Of a DNA stretch of 36,454 nt, positions 26,906 through 34,354 are shown piece by piece (position 1 is the first letter of the stretch; each line of letters opens with the position of its first letter). Origin of the DNA: Sphingomonadaceae bacterium (GTDB lineage: Bacteria; Pseudomonadota; Alphaproteobacteria; Sphingomonadales; Sphingomonadaceae); the NCBI GenBank assembly GCA_947453945.1, contig CANGJB010000030.1, positions 1 to 36,454 on the forward strand, in the 5' to 3' direction. The notes beneath the pieces were generated by a model. The model made no database searches. It saw nothing but the letters and a program-made list of their open reading frames with translations, and was not told the origin of the DNA. The position numbers and the translations under genes were made by a program.

Positions 26906-27220
26906 CGCATGCTCTCCTCGGCTGTGCCGGACAGTCCGGGCTGCGAAACGAGAGCAACGGGAACGAAACGAACAATCCCGATGCAAGCAACACGGGCCGT
27001 ACGACGTTATTATGGTATAACATTACCACGACCCAATGGTCTGTGCGAGAACAATCTCAACCGGATCGGTGGAGTTTTCAGTTGCGGCCTGCAACCGTTT
27101 TTGGCCCAGCCACCATTCGCGTGCGGATAAAAAAGAAGGGGCGGATCGCTCCGCCCCTCCCTCGGCCGTGGGCCTCATGGCTCCGGTCGCAAAGTGATCC
27201 GGCCTTGGCCGTGGATCGGC
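26906..27220. other. Intergenic region between two TonB-domain genes
   Basis: About 315 bases with no gene I can support. It contains the terminator of the upstream - strand gene (27125-27157), an AT-rich patch around 27004-27026 unlike the surrounding GC-rich sequence (GTTAT-TATGGT-ATAAC at 27006-27021, a perfect five-base inverted repeat), and presumably the promoter of the TonB-like gene that starts at 26905. The AT-rich patch lies about 100 bases before that start. Confidence 0.6.
27125..27157 (-). terminator. Rho-independent terminator after the TonB-domain gene at 27221
   Basis: On the - strand, GGGGCGGA (27157-27150) pairs with TCCGCCCC (27145-27138) around the loop GCGA, and a T-rich run follows (TTCTTTTTTA, from 27137 downwards). 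It lies about 65 bases after the stop at 27221, so that gene is transcribed alone. Confidence 0.88.
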
Positions 27221-27583
27221 TTACAGCAGCTTCCACGTGATCGGCACGGTCACCGAAGTAGCGCCGCCTGGCGGGGGCGGCACCGAGCCAGTGCGGCTGG
27301 GCAGTGCCAGCGCCTCGCGGTCGAGCGTGGTCGAACCCGAGGGCGAGATCAGCTCGGCCCGTTCCACCGCGCCCGATGCGGCGACGTAGATCTTCACTTT
27401 CGCCGTGCCCTGCTCACCGCGAGACTGTGCGGCCCGGGGATAGGTCTGCTTGGCGGCGATGGTCCGGGCGACCTGCTTGATCCAGTCTGCCGACTGGGCA
27501 TGAGCGGGACCGGTGAGGCCAGCGATGGCGATAAGGCCCAGAGCAAGGGGGCCGAGGGCCAAGGTCTTAGCAGTCTTGAACAT
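27221..27583 (-). CDS. Secreted stand-alone TonB C-terminal-domain protein
   Basis: Encodes 120 residues. The first 29 residues form a signal peptide (LALGPLALGLIAIAGLTGPAHA, cleavage likely after AHA), followed directly by a TonB C-terminal domain: QTYPRAAQSRGEQGTAKVKIYVAASGAVERAEL in three short blocks, and an SVTVPITWKL end. The Pro-rich spacer and membrane anchor of a true TonB are missing, so the product should be a soluble periplasmic protein unable to contact ExbBD in the usual way. ATG 27583 has GGAAGGA in front. Similar proteins are common in alphaproteobacteria but their role is not known. It has its own terminator at 27125-27157. Confidence 0.85.
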   Translation of the reverse strand: MFKTAKTLALGPLALGLIAIAGLTGPAHAQSADWIKQVARTIAAKQTYPRAAQSRGEQGTAKVKIYVAASGAVERAELISPSGSTTLDREALALPSRTGSVPPPPGGATSVTVPITWKLL

Positions 27584-27799
27584 CGTGGGTCCTTCCGGAT
27601 TAAATCGAATCAGTTGGCCTGCCAGCGGGGCTTGCTGAACGGACCACTTGGCGTGGGGTGTCCCCATCTGGCGGAAAGGCCGTTAGTTTCGCGCCAATTG
27701 GCGTTACGAGCAGCACCGGAGGCGCCGTTCATGGCGAATCCTGCTTCTGCGCGCGGCAAACCTTGCTTCGCAGCGCCCCTTGAAGGTTAATGCTGCCCT

Positions 27800-28462
27800 A
27801 TGATGCACCGCCGATTCGTCCTCGCCGCGCTTCCGCTTGCAACTTTGCTCGTTGCCGCCGCCCCGAAACGCGGCGCCAGGCTGCCAGCGCCGCCCCCGCC
27901 GCCGCCCCTTGCGGCGGTTGAGCGCGTGGCCCTCGTCACCGAGCTCGGCACTATCGAACTCGCACTCGATGGCGCCCATGCGCCGATCAGCACCGCCAAT
28001 TTCCTGCGCTATGTCGATGTGCGGCGGTTTGACGGGATCGGCTTCTACCGCGCGATGCACCTTGCCTGGGGCGATCAGCCCAATGGCTTGCTGCAAGGCG
28101 GCCTGCGCGATCCGCGCCGCCTGTTTGCGCCCATCGCGCACGAACCGACCAGCCAGACTGGCCTCAGCCATGTGGCGGGCGCGATCTCGATGGCACGCAA
28201 TGCGCCCGGCACGGCGACAGCGGATTTTTCGATTCTGCTGTCAGACATGACCGGGCTCGACGCTGATCCCAAGGCGAGCGATCCTGAGGCGCAGGCCGGC
28301 TATGCCGTGTTCGGCAAAGTCACGTCCGGCATGGATGTCGTGCGCAAGATCTGGGATTCGCCGATCTCGCAGACCTTGGGCGAGGGTGTGATGCGCGGGC
28401 AGATGCTCGAAGCGCCGGTCAAGATCCTCAGCGCTCGCCGCCTGCCCCCGCTGGCGCTCTGA
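27800..28462 (+). CDS. Secreted cyclophilin-type peptidyl-prolyl isomerase
   Basis: Encodes 220 residues. A signal peptide (about residues 1-21, FVLAALPLATLLVAAAP) and a Pro-rich stretch precede a cyclophilin domain starting near VALVTELGTIELALDGAHAP. It retains GIGFYRAM (the catalytic Arg region) and LLQGG, but the SQFFI block of active cyclophilins reads ADFSI, so the active-site Gln is Asp and Phe is partly changed. Activity may be low or the domain may act as a chaperone in the periplasm. The two ATG codons at 27800 and 27803 are equivalent. Its stop is directly adjacent to that of the opposing glycosidase gene (28462/28463). Confidence 0.87.
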   Translation: MMHRRFVLAALPLATLLVAAAPKRGARLPAPPPPPPLAAVERVALVTELGTIELALDGAHAPISTANFLRYVDVRRFDGIGFYRAMHLAWGDQPNGLLQGGLRDPRRLFAPIAHEPTSQTGLSHVAGAISMARNAPGTATADFSILLSDMTGLDADPKASDPEAQAGYAVFGKVTSGMDVVRKIWDSPISQTLGEGVMRGQMLEAPVKILSARRLPPLAL

Positions 28463-30217
28463 TCACTCCGGGCAGGTCACTGGTTCGCCCCCGCCGCGCC
28501 GGAACAGCACAAGCCGCAGGTTGAACGAATCCCCGCCCGCCGTCTGATTGGGCCCGGCCACCAGTTCCAGCGCGTCGCCTTTCGCAAGGTCGGCGCTCAG
28601 CGGCGGCAGCTGCAATGTGCCGGTCAGCACCCCGCGCCACAGAACCTTGCCGCCCGCTGCCACCGTCAGGTCCACTCCGTCGCCCACCGCGCGCTTGGCA
28701 AAGCAGCCGCCCAGATCAACCGCCTCTGCAGCCGGCACCACATGCCGCCACACCGCGCGCATCGGCGCGGCACTTGTGCCACCCGGCGCGGCGGAGGTCG
28801 TGTTGATCCTGAGCGGGCGATACCAGCGGTCGCCGAAATAGCTGGTGAACTGGTCGTCGAACAGCGGCAGCCGGTTGGTGGTTCCGTCCTTGAGGCGCAC
28901 GGCATAGCGCCATTGCGGCGTGCCCCAGCCCATCAGCGTGTCGGCAATCCGTGTCGTCTCGCCAAAGCGGATCGCGGTGGTGCCGGTGATGATCAGCGGG
29001 CTTTCGCTCACCCCTGCACCGGGCGCGGGCCTGCCAAACTGATCACTCACCTGGCCGCCTTCCACCGCCAGCGTGCGCGGCGCGCCCCACACCACGGTCG
29101 TGTCCGCTCCGAAGCGATAAGCGAACAGCAGCGGATCGCCGAGATCGAGCCGCCGCGGCCGCCCGTTTGCCAGCACGCGCTGCATCAGCCGGAACGCCGC
29201 TGCCTGCGCCTTGGGCGCCGTCCCCGCATAGAGCCCCATCGCGGGATACCAACGCTGATCGACCAGCGCATACCAGCTCGCCTGCGCTGCCCCTGTGGCC
29301 GCAAGCATGGTCACCTGTTTGACGAGTTCACCCGCCGCGCGCGGCTGGTCAGGCGTATCGATGCTGAATTCGCTCGCCCAGATTGGCACACGCCGCCCGG
29401 CGGCATCCATCGCGGCATTGAGCGCGGCCAGCTCCACATCGAGCCCTTCGGCGCGCGAGCGGTAGGGGTGCACCGCGATGCCGTCCACTTCGGCCAGCAT
29501 TCCAGCGGTGAACAGCGTCTTGAGGAACCCGGTGCCGATCATGTTGGTCGATCCGCCGAGGATCGCCGTGCGCCCGCCGATTCGTGCGCGCACTGCCTTC
29601 AGCGTCGCCACATAGGCGGCGGCGCGGTCGGCTCCGGCGGGATAGAGCAGCGTGCCCGGGCCGTTGATCTCGTTGCCCACCTCGATCCCGGCGAGGCATG
29701 GGCCAAAGTGGTCGGTGAGCGCCGCAAGGTAGCTGGCAAAGGCCGCGTTGCCGGCCGCGCTCGAAACCCATTGCCCGCCATCATAAAGCGGATTGACCGG
29801 CACTGCAGTCAGCAGCAGCCGCTGCCCGTCCTTGCAGGCTGCGCTCAGGATCTGGGTTGCCGGGGTGCGCAGGGCATAGTTGCCGCGCACTTTCTCGCCT
29901 TCGGCCCAGGGCAGCGAATCGCGCAGCATGGGCGCGGAAACGCGCTGCGCCAGCGCGAGTGCGGATTGCGGCCAGCCCTGGCCGAAATGAGTCTGCACGC
30001 CAAACACCATCGGCGGCACCGCCGCGATCGTCGCTGCGCCGGGTGCTGCTGCATCTCCCGCCTGCGCCGCCGCGTTCGGTGAAGCGGCATCAGCCGTGCG
30101 CCTCGGTTGCGCCGCCCCGCATGTGGCCAGCAGGGCCAGCAGCACGGCGGTGCGCAACACCGGGCGCATGGGCAAGGCCAACCGGCGCGTGGAACGTATC
30201 AAGACACGGCGAGCCAT
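28463..30217 (-). CDS. Secreted glycoside hydrolase-like protein (clan GH-A fold)
   Basis: Encodes 584 residues. A signal sequence lies around residues 17-38 (MRPVLRTAVLLALLATCGAA), either cleaved after AA or, less likely, lipidated at the Cys (the ATC box is poor). A low-complexity Ala-rich linker follows. The catalytic barrel from about 68 to 390 shows GH-A hallmarks: RDSLPWAEGEKVRGNY, the acid/base Glu in VGNEINGPG (N182-E183), HPYRSR (H250) and the nucleophile Glu in IWASEFSID (E283), 100 residues apart as in GH5/39/51-like enzymes. A C-terminal beta region of about 190 residues has no match I know. Substrate unknown. ATG 30217 has AGGAGAG upstream. Confidence 0.82.
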   Translation of the reverse strand: MARRVLIRSTRRLALPMRPVLRTAVLLALLATCGAAQPRRTADAASPNAAAQAGDAAAPGAATIAAVPPMVFGVQTHFGQGWPQSALALAQRVSAPMLRDSLPWAEGEKVRGNYALRTPATQILSAACKDGQRLLLTAVPVNPLYDGGQWVSSAAGNAAFASYLAALTDHFGPCLAGIEVGNEINGPGTLLYPAGADRAAAYVATLKAVRARIGGRTAILGGSTNMIGTGFLKTLFTAGMLAEVDGIAVHPYRSRAEGLDVELAALNAAMDAAGRRVPIWASEFSIDTPDQPRAAGELVKQVTMLAATGAAQASWYALVDQRWYPAMGLYAGTAPKAQAAAFRLMQRVLANGRPRRLDLGDPLLFAYRFGADTTVVWGAPRTLAVEGGQVSDQFGRPAPGAGVSESPLIITGTTAIRFGETTRIADTLMGWGTPQWRYAVRLKDGTTNRLPLFDDQFTSYFGDRWYRPLRINTTSAAPGGTSAAPMRAVWRHVVPAAEAVDLGGCFAKRAVGDGVDLTVAAGGKVLWRGVLTGTLQLPPLSADLAKGDALELVAGPNQTAGGDSFNLRLVLFRRGGGEPVTCPE

Positions 30218-30514
30218 GGAACGCTCTCCTGTGAAGGGACGCGGCAAGCGTTTGCCGGAGGCATACTAATGCGCATCAAGCGGATTCGCTTAAGCGCTCA
30301 TTTTTCTGCGTTGCGCTAGTCCCGCCGAACGCTCGGGGTTTCTGCGTAGGCCCTGCAGACTTGGCCAATCCCGCTCACCCAGCGCGCAGCCTGCGGGTGC
30401 CCTGTGGCGGAGAGCATGCGGGGGCGGGGTTAAGCCAAAATTCGCCACTCTCGATTATGGGCAGGAGATGCACACGCGGCTGGATGGCCCGCATCTGAGG
30501 CAGGTTGGTTTGAT

Positions 30515-31798
30515 ATGAATGCTATTGGCAAAATCGGTGTTGTCGGTCTCGGGTATGTCGGTCTGCCGCTCGCCGTCGCGTTCGCCCGCAAACACGATGT
30601 AGTCGGCTTCGATGTCAGCAAGGTGCGCGTCGCCACGCTGCGCGAAGGGCACGATTACACGCAGGAAATCTCGCCGGAGGAACTAAAGGCCTCCAAGCTC
30701 ATCATCACCGGCTCGGTCGAGGACTTGCGCGGCTGCGGCATCATCATCGTCACAGTGCCGACGCCGGTGGACGAAAGCTGCCGCCCCGATTTCTCCAACC
30801 TGACCGATGCCTGCGCCGCAATCGGCAAAGTGATCGCGCCGGGCGCCATCATCGTGTTCGAAAGCACCGTCTATCCCGGCGCTACCGAGGAAGTTTGCGC
30901 CCCCGTGATAGAGGCGGCTTCCGGCCTGAAGAGCGGGGCGGACTTCAAGCTCGGCTACAGCCCGGAGCGCATCAACCCCGGCGACAAGGCGCACCCGATC
31001 GAAGCCATCGTCAAAGTCGTCGCCGGGCAGGACGCCGCGACGCTCGATACCCTCGCTGAACTCTACGGCTCGATCATCCACGCCGGCATCCACCGCGCCT
31101 CCTCCATTCGCGTGGCCGAAGCCGCCAAGGTGATCGAGAACACGCAGCGCGATATCAACATTGCGCTGATGAACGAGATTTCGAAGATCTGCGATCTCAT
31201 CGGCATCCGCACCAGCGAAGTTCTGGCCGCGGCGGGCACGAAGTGGAACTTCCTCAAGTTCTATCCGGGCCTTGTCGGCGGTCACTGCATCGGGGTCGAT
31301 CCCTACTATCTCACCGCCAAGGCCGAGCAGATGGGCTATCACCCCGAAGTCATTCTTTCGGGCCGGCGCATCAACGACAGCATGGGCAGCTATATCGCCC
31401 AGCGCGCGGTCAAGCTGCTGGCCATGGCCGGGCATCCGCTGAAGGATGCGCGGGTCGGCATTCTCGGGCTCACCTTCAAGGAAAACGTGCCCGATATCCG
31501 CAACTCGAAGGTGGAAGATATCTACCGCGAGCTGTGCGAATTCGGCATCCGGCCTCTGGTCCACGATCCCTTGGCCGATTCTGCTGCGGCCCATCGCGAA
31601 CTGGGCCTGACGCTGGCCGATGTGGAGGCGTTCAAGGACATTGATGTGCTGATCTACGCGGTGTCGCATGATTTCTACGCGGCCCTCGGGGCACCTGCCA
31701 TTGTCGACATGGTTGCCCAGAACGGCATCCTGATCGATGTGAAGTCCGCCATGCAGACCGCAGCCTTGCGGAGTGACATCTCCTACTGGAGCCTCTAG
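30515..31798 (+). CDS. tviB: TviB/WbpA-like nucleotide-sugar 6-dehydrogenase
   Basis: Encodes 427 residues of the UDP-sugar dehydrogenase family, which oxidises the C6 hydroxyl of a UDP-sugar to a carboxylate using two NAD+. The N-terminal Rossmann motif is [13 protein letters not shown]. The catalytic Cys is in [12 protein letters not shown], and [43 protein letters not shown] and [15 protein letters not shown] follow. The sequence is closest in my memory to TviB, which makes UDP-N-acetylglucosaminuronic acid, rather than to UDP-glucose dehydrogenases. The role is precursor supply for a surface polysaccharide. It begins 297 bases after the divergent glycosidase start, in a region with no other gene; the next gene follows 73 bases later. 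Confidence 0.9.
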   Translation: MNAIGKIGVVGLGYVGLPLAVAFARKHDVVGFDVSKVRVATLREGHDYTQEISPEELKASKLIITGSVEDLRGCGIIIVTVPTPVDESCRPDFSNLTDACAAIGKVIAPGAIIVFESTVYPGATEEVCAPVIEAASGLKSGADFKLGYSPERINPGDKAHPIEAIVKVVAGQDAATLDTLAELYGSIIHAGIHRASSIRVAEAAKVIENTQRDINIALMNEISKICDLIGIRTSEVLAAAGTKWNFLKFYPGLVGGHCIGVDPYYLTAKAEQMGYHPEVILSGRRINDSMGSYIAQRAVKLLAMAGHPLKDARVGILGLTFKENVPDIRNSKVEDIYRELCEFGIRPLVHDPLADSAAAHRELGLTLADVEAFKDIDVLIYAVSHDFYAALGAPAIVDMVAQNGILIDVKSAMQTAALRSDISYWSL

Positions 31799-31871
31799 TC
31801 GGCAGGCGGAGCCGCAGCTGACCGGATTGCCGCCTGCATCAGGTGGTTCAAGATTTAAACGGAGACCTGAC

Positions 31872-32903
31872 GTGGCCATTCTCGTAACCGGCAATGCCGG
31901 CTTCATCGGTTTTCACACCGCCAAAACGTTGCTGGAACGCGGTGATGACGTGGTCGGGCTCGATGTGGTCAACGACTACTACGATCCCGCGATCAAGGAA
32001 GCGCGCCTCGCCATCCTCGAAGAAACCGCGCGCCAATCGAACGCGAACTACACGTTCGTGCGCGCCAATCTCGCCGACCGCGCGGCGGTCGAGCGCACCT
32101 TTGGCGAGAACGATATCCGCCGGGTGATCAACCTCGCGGCGCAGGCCGGGGTGCGCTACTCGATCGAGAACCCGCACGCTTACGTCGAGAGCAACATCAT
32201 CGGCTTCACCAACATACTCGAAGCCTGCCGCCATGGCGGGGTCGAGCATCTGGTCTACGCATCGACGAGCAGCGTCTACGGCGCCAACCAGGCCATGCCG
32301 TTCAGCGAGCATGTCGGCGTCGACCACCCGCTCCAGTTCTACGCTGCGACGAAGAAGGCGAACGAGCTGATGGCGCACAGCTACAGCCATCTCTACCGGC
32401 TCCCGACCACGGGCCTGCGCTTCTTCACGGTCTACGGACCATGGGGCCGGCCGGACATGGCGCTGTTCCTGTTTGCGAAGAACATCATCGCGGGCGAGCC
32501 GATCAACGTGTTCAACTATGGCAATCACACGCGCGATTTCACGTTCGTAAGCGATATCGTGGAAGGCGTGATCCGCGCCTGCGACCATCCGGCCCAGCCC
32601 AATCCGGCGTGGGATGCGCACCGCCCCGATCCCGCGACGAGCAACGCGCCCTACCGGATCTACAACATCGGCAACAACAGCCCGGTCAAGCTCACCGAGT
32701 ATATCGAGGCGCTGGAAGAGGCGCTCGGCAAGAAGGCGCAGCGCAATCTTCTGCCGCTGCAGGCAGGCGATGTGCCCGATACCTTCGCCGATGTCTCCGA
32801 TCTCGAACGCGAACTGGGCTACAAGCCCGCCACCACCGTCAAGGAAGGCGTTGGTGCCTTCGTGAAGTGGTATCAGGAATATATGGCCAAGGCACCGGCC
32901 TGA
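31872..32903 (+). CDS. UDP-glucuronate 4-epimerase-like NAD-dependent epimerase
   Basis: Encodes 343 residues of an extended SDR. The Rossmann motif is [12 protein letters not shown], Ser/Thr and YxxxK are in ASTSSVYG and [10 protein letters not shown], and [14 protein letters not shown] is the hallmark of UDP-glucuronate 4-epimerases of the LpsL/Cap1J type. These convert UDP-glucuronate to UDP-galacturonate, used in capsule, lipopolysaccharide and other surface glycans. GTG 31872 starts the protein as [11 protein letters not shown], with GGAGA at the right distance. The pairing with a TviB-like dehydrogenase is noted separately. No glycosyltransferase or export gene lies in the window. Confidence 0.9.
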   Translation: MAILVTGNAGFIGFHTAKTLLERGDDVVGLDVVNDYYDPAIKEARLAILEETARQSNANYTFVRANLADRAAVERTFGENDIRRVINLAAQAGVRYSIENPHAYVESNIIGFTNILEACRHGGVEHLVYASTSSVYGANQAMPFSEHVGVDHPLQFYAATKKANELMAHSYSHLYRLPTTGLRFFTVYGPWGRPDMALFLFAKNIIAGEPINVFNYGNHTRDFTFVSDIVEGVIRACDHPAQPNPAWDAHRPDPATSNAPYRIYNIGNNSPVKLTEYIEALEEALGKKAQRNLLPLQAGDVPDTFADVSDLERELGYKPATTVKEGVGAFVKWYQEYMAKAPA

Positions 32904-32955
32904 CCTTTCCCGCAAACTGTGATAGGCGGTTCCTCTCAACTGGGATCGCCCTCCG

Positions 32956-33861
32956 ATGCAACTGCGCCATTTGCGCTATTTCGTCACGCTCGCGCGCGAG
33001 CAGCACTTTGCCAAGGCGGCGGCGGTGTGCGGCATTTCGCAGCCCACGCTCTCGGCCGGGCTCGGCGCGCTTGAGGCGGAGTTCGGCCGCCGCCTCGTCG
33101 AACGCGACCGGCGCTTTATCGGGCTGACGCCGCACGGGCAGGCGATGCTGCCTTGGGCGGAGCAGATCCTCGGTTCGGTGAGCGGCATGGCAAACGCGGT
33201 TGCCGCCACCGCCGCGCCGCTCAGGGGCGAATTCGGCCTCGCCGCGATCCCCGCCGCACTCCCGCTGCTCGGCCTTCTGGGGGAGGCGTTGCTGGCGCAG
33301 AACCCGGGAATCACGCTCTCCGTCCGCTCCGCCACCTCGCGCGCGATCGAGCATGGGCTCCATGCCTTTGAAGTCGATGCCGGCCTCACCTATCTCGATC
33401 ATGAACCGCCCGCCAATGTGCTCTCGGTCCCGCTCTATGCCGAACGCTATGTGTTCCTCACCGCGCGCGGCAGCGGGTTCGATTCGCACTCTGTGATCAG
33501 TTGGGAGGAAGCGGCCACGCAGGACTTGTGCCTGCTCCACCAGGGCATGCAGTACCGCCGCATTCTCGATGAACGCCTCGCCGCGCGCGGCCTCGCCGTC
33601 ACTCCGCGCGCCACGGCAGACAGCCACTTCGCACTGTTCGCCATGGTCCGTTCGGGCGCGTTCGCTACGATCGTGCCCGATGGCTATGCGCGGCTCATGG
33701 CTGGGGTCGAATGGGCGCACTTCCTACCTTTTGACGCTCCCGAAGAAGCGCGGCGGGTGGGGCTCGTCGTCGTCAACCGCGATCCGCTCGGCCCGATGGC
33801 GCTCGCCGCGCTGGCGGCGGCCCGTGCGCTCGAACCCTCCGGGCTCCAGCCGCCGTTCTGA
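32956..33861 (+). CDS. LysR-family transcriptional regulator
   Basis: Encodes 301 residues. A winged helix-turn-helix domain covers residues 1-60 (LRYFVTLAREQHFAKAAAVCGISQPTLS). The C-terminal periplasmic-binding-protein-like effector domain spans about 90-295, with the effector pocket around SATSRAIEHGLHAFEVDAGLTYL. It sits directly before the formate dehydrogenase genes and is likely their regulator, by analogy with other LysR-fds clusters. The DNA between its stop and fdsG holds GATAG and CTATC palindromes that look like its operator. The effector is unknown; formate is an obvious guess. Confidence 0.9.
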   Translation: MQLRHLRYFVTLAREQHFAKAAAVCGISQPTLSAGLGALEAEFGRRLVERDRRFIGLTPHGQAMLPWAEQILGSVSGMANAVAATAAPLRGEFGLAAIPAALPLLGLLGEALLAQNPGITLSVRSATSRAIEHGLHAFEVDAGLTYLDHEPPANVLSVPLYAERYVFLTARGSGFDSHSVISWEEAATQDLCLLHQGMQYRRILDERLAARGLAVTPRATADSHFALFAMVRSGAFATIVPDGYARLMAGVEWAHFLPFDAPEEARRVGLVVVNRDPLGPMALAALAAARALEPSGLQPPF

Positions 33862-33883
33862 TAGAAATTATCTATCAACGATA
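33860..33883 (+). promoter_or_regulatory. Putative LysR operator before fdsG
   Basis: GATAG (33860-33864) and CTATC (33872-33876) form an inverted repeat with a seven-base spacer, giving ATAG-N7-CTAT and the LysR T-N11-A layout. A second unit, TATC-AAC-GATA (33873-33883), overlaps it. The site begins inside the stop codon of the LysR gene and ends 48 bases before the fdsG ATG. It is inferred, not demonstrated. Confidence 0.6.
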
Positions 33884-33931
33884 ATGCATTTCGATTTGAC
33901 CTTCGCGCGCGAAGTCCCAAGACATTTTTGC

Positions 33932-34354
33932 ATGACAGACCATGACGCGCTTGATGAAATCCTGGCCGCCCACGCGGGCCGCGAAGGTGCACTTCTGCCG
34001 ATCCTGCATGATGTGCAGGCGGCTTACGGCCACGTTTCCGAAGACGCGGTGCGCGTGATCGCCAAGGCGCTCAACCTCACTCGCGCCGAAGTCCACGGCG
34101 TCGTCAGCTTCTATCACGATTTCCGCGAAGCGCCGGAAGCTCGCCCGGTGCTCAAGCTGTGCCGCGCCGAAAGCTGCCAGGCGCGCGGTGTGGAGGCCAT
34201 GGTCGCCGCACTTCCGGATAACCCGCGCGTCGCGGTCGAAACGGTCTATTGCCTCGGCCTGTGCAGCGTCGGCCCTGCCGCGATGATCGGCCACGAAGTC
34301 CATGGGCGTCTCGATGCCGCCCGCCTTGGCGCGCTGGTGGAGAGCCTGGCATGA
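33932..34354 (+). CDS. fdsG: NAD-dependent formate dehydrogenase gamma subunit
   Basis: Encodes 140 residues of a NuoE-like thioredoxin-fold [2Fe-2S] protein. The cluster ligands are Cys77 and Cys82 (LCRAESC, C-x4-C) and Cys107 and Cys111 (CLGLC, C-x3-C). In the cytoplasmic FdsGBA complex it helps pass electrons between the molybdenum site and NAD+. The start is ATG 33932 (MTDHDALDE); an in-frame ATG at 33884 would add 16 residues within the operator region. Its stop overlaps the fdsB start (ATGA). Without the neighbours a NuoE or HoxE role could not be excluded; the mobA gene in the same operon argues for a molybdenum enzyme. Confidence 0.9.
   Translation: MTDHDALDEILAAHAGREGALLPILHDVQAAYGHVSEDAVRVIAKALNLTRAEVHGVVSFYHDFREAPEARPVLKLCRAESCQARGVEAMVAALPDNPRVAVETVYCLGLCSVGPAAMIGHEVHGRLDAARLGALVESLA

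Noticed and set aside
30218..30514. Short AAGCG/CGCTT repeats around 30280-30300 as a regulatory structure.
   Set aside because: The arms are only five bases, there is no T-run, and the region is a plain divergent promoter spacer as far as can be seen.
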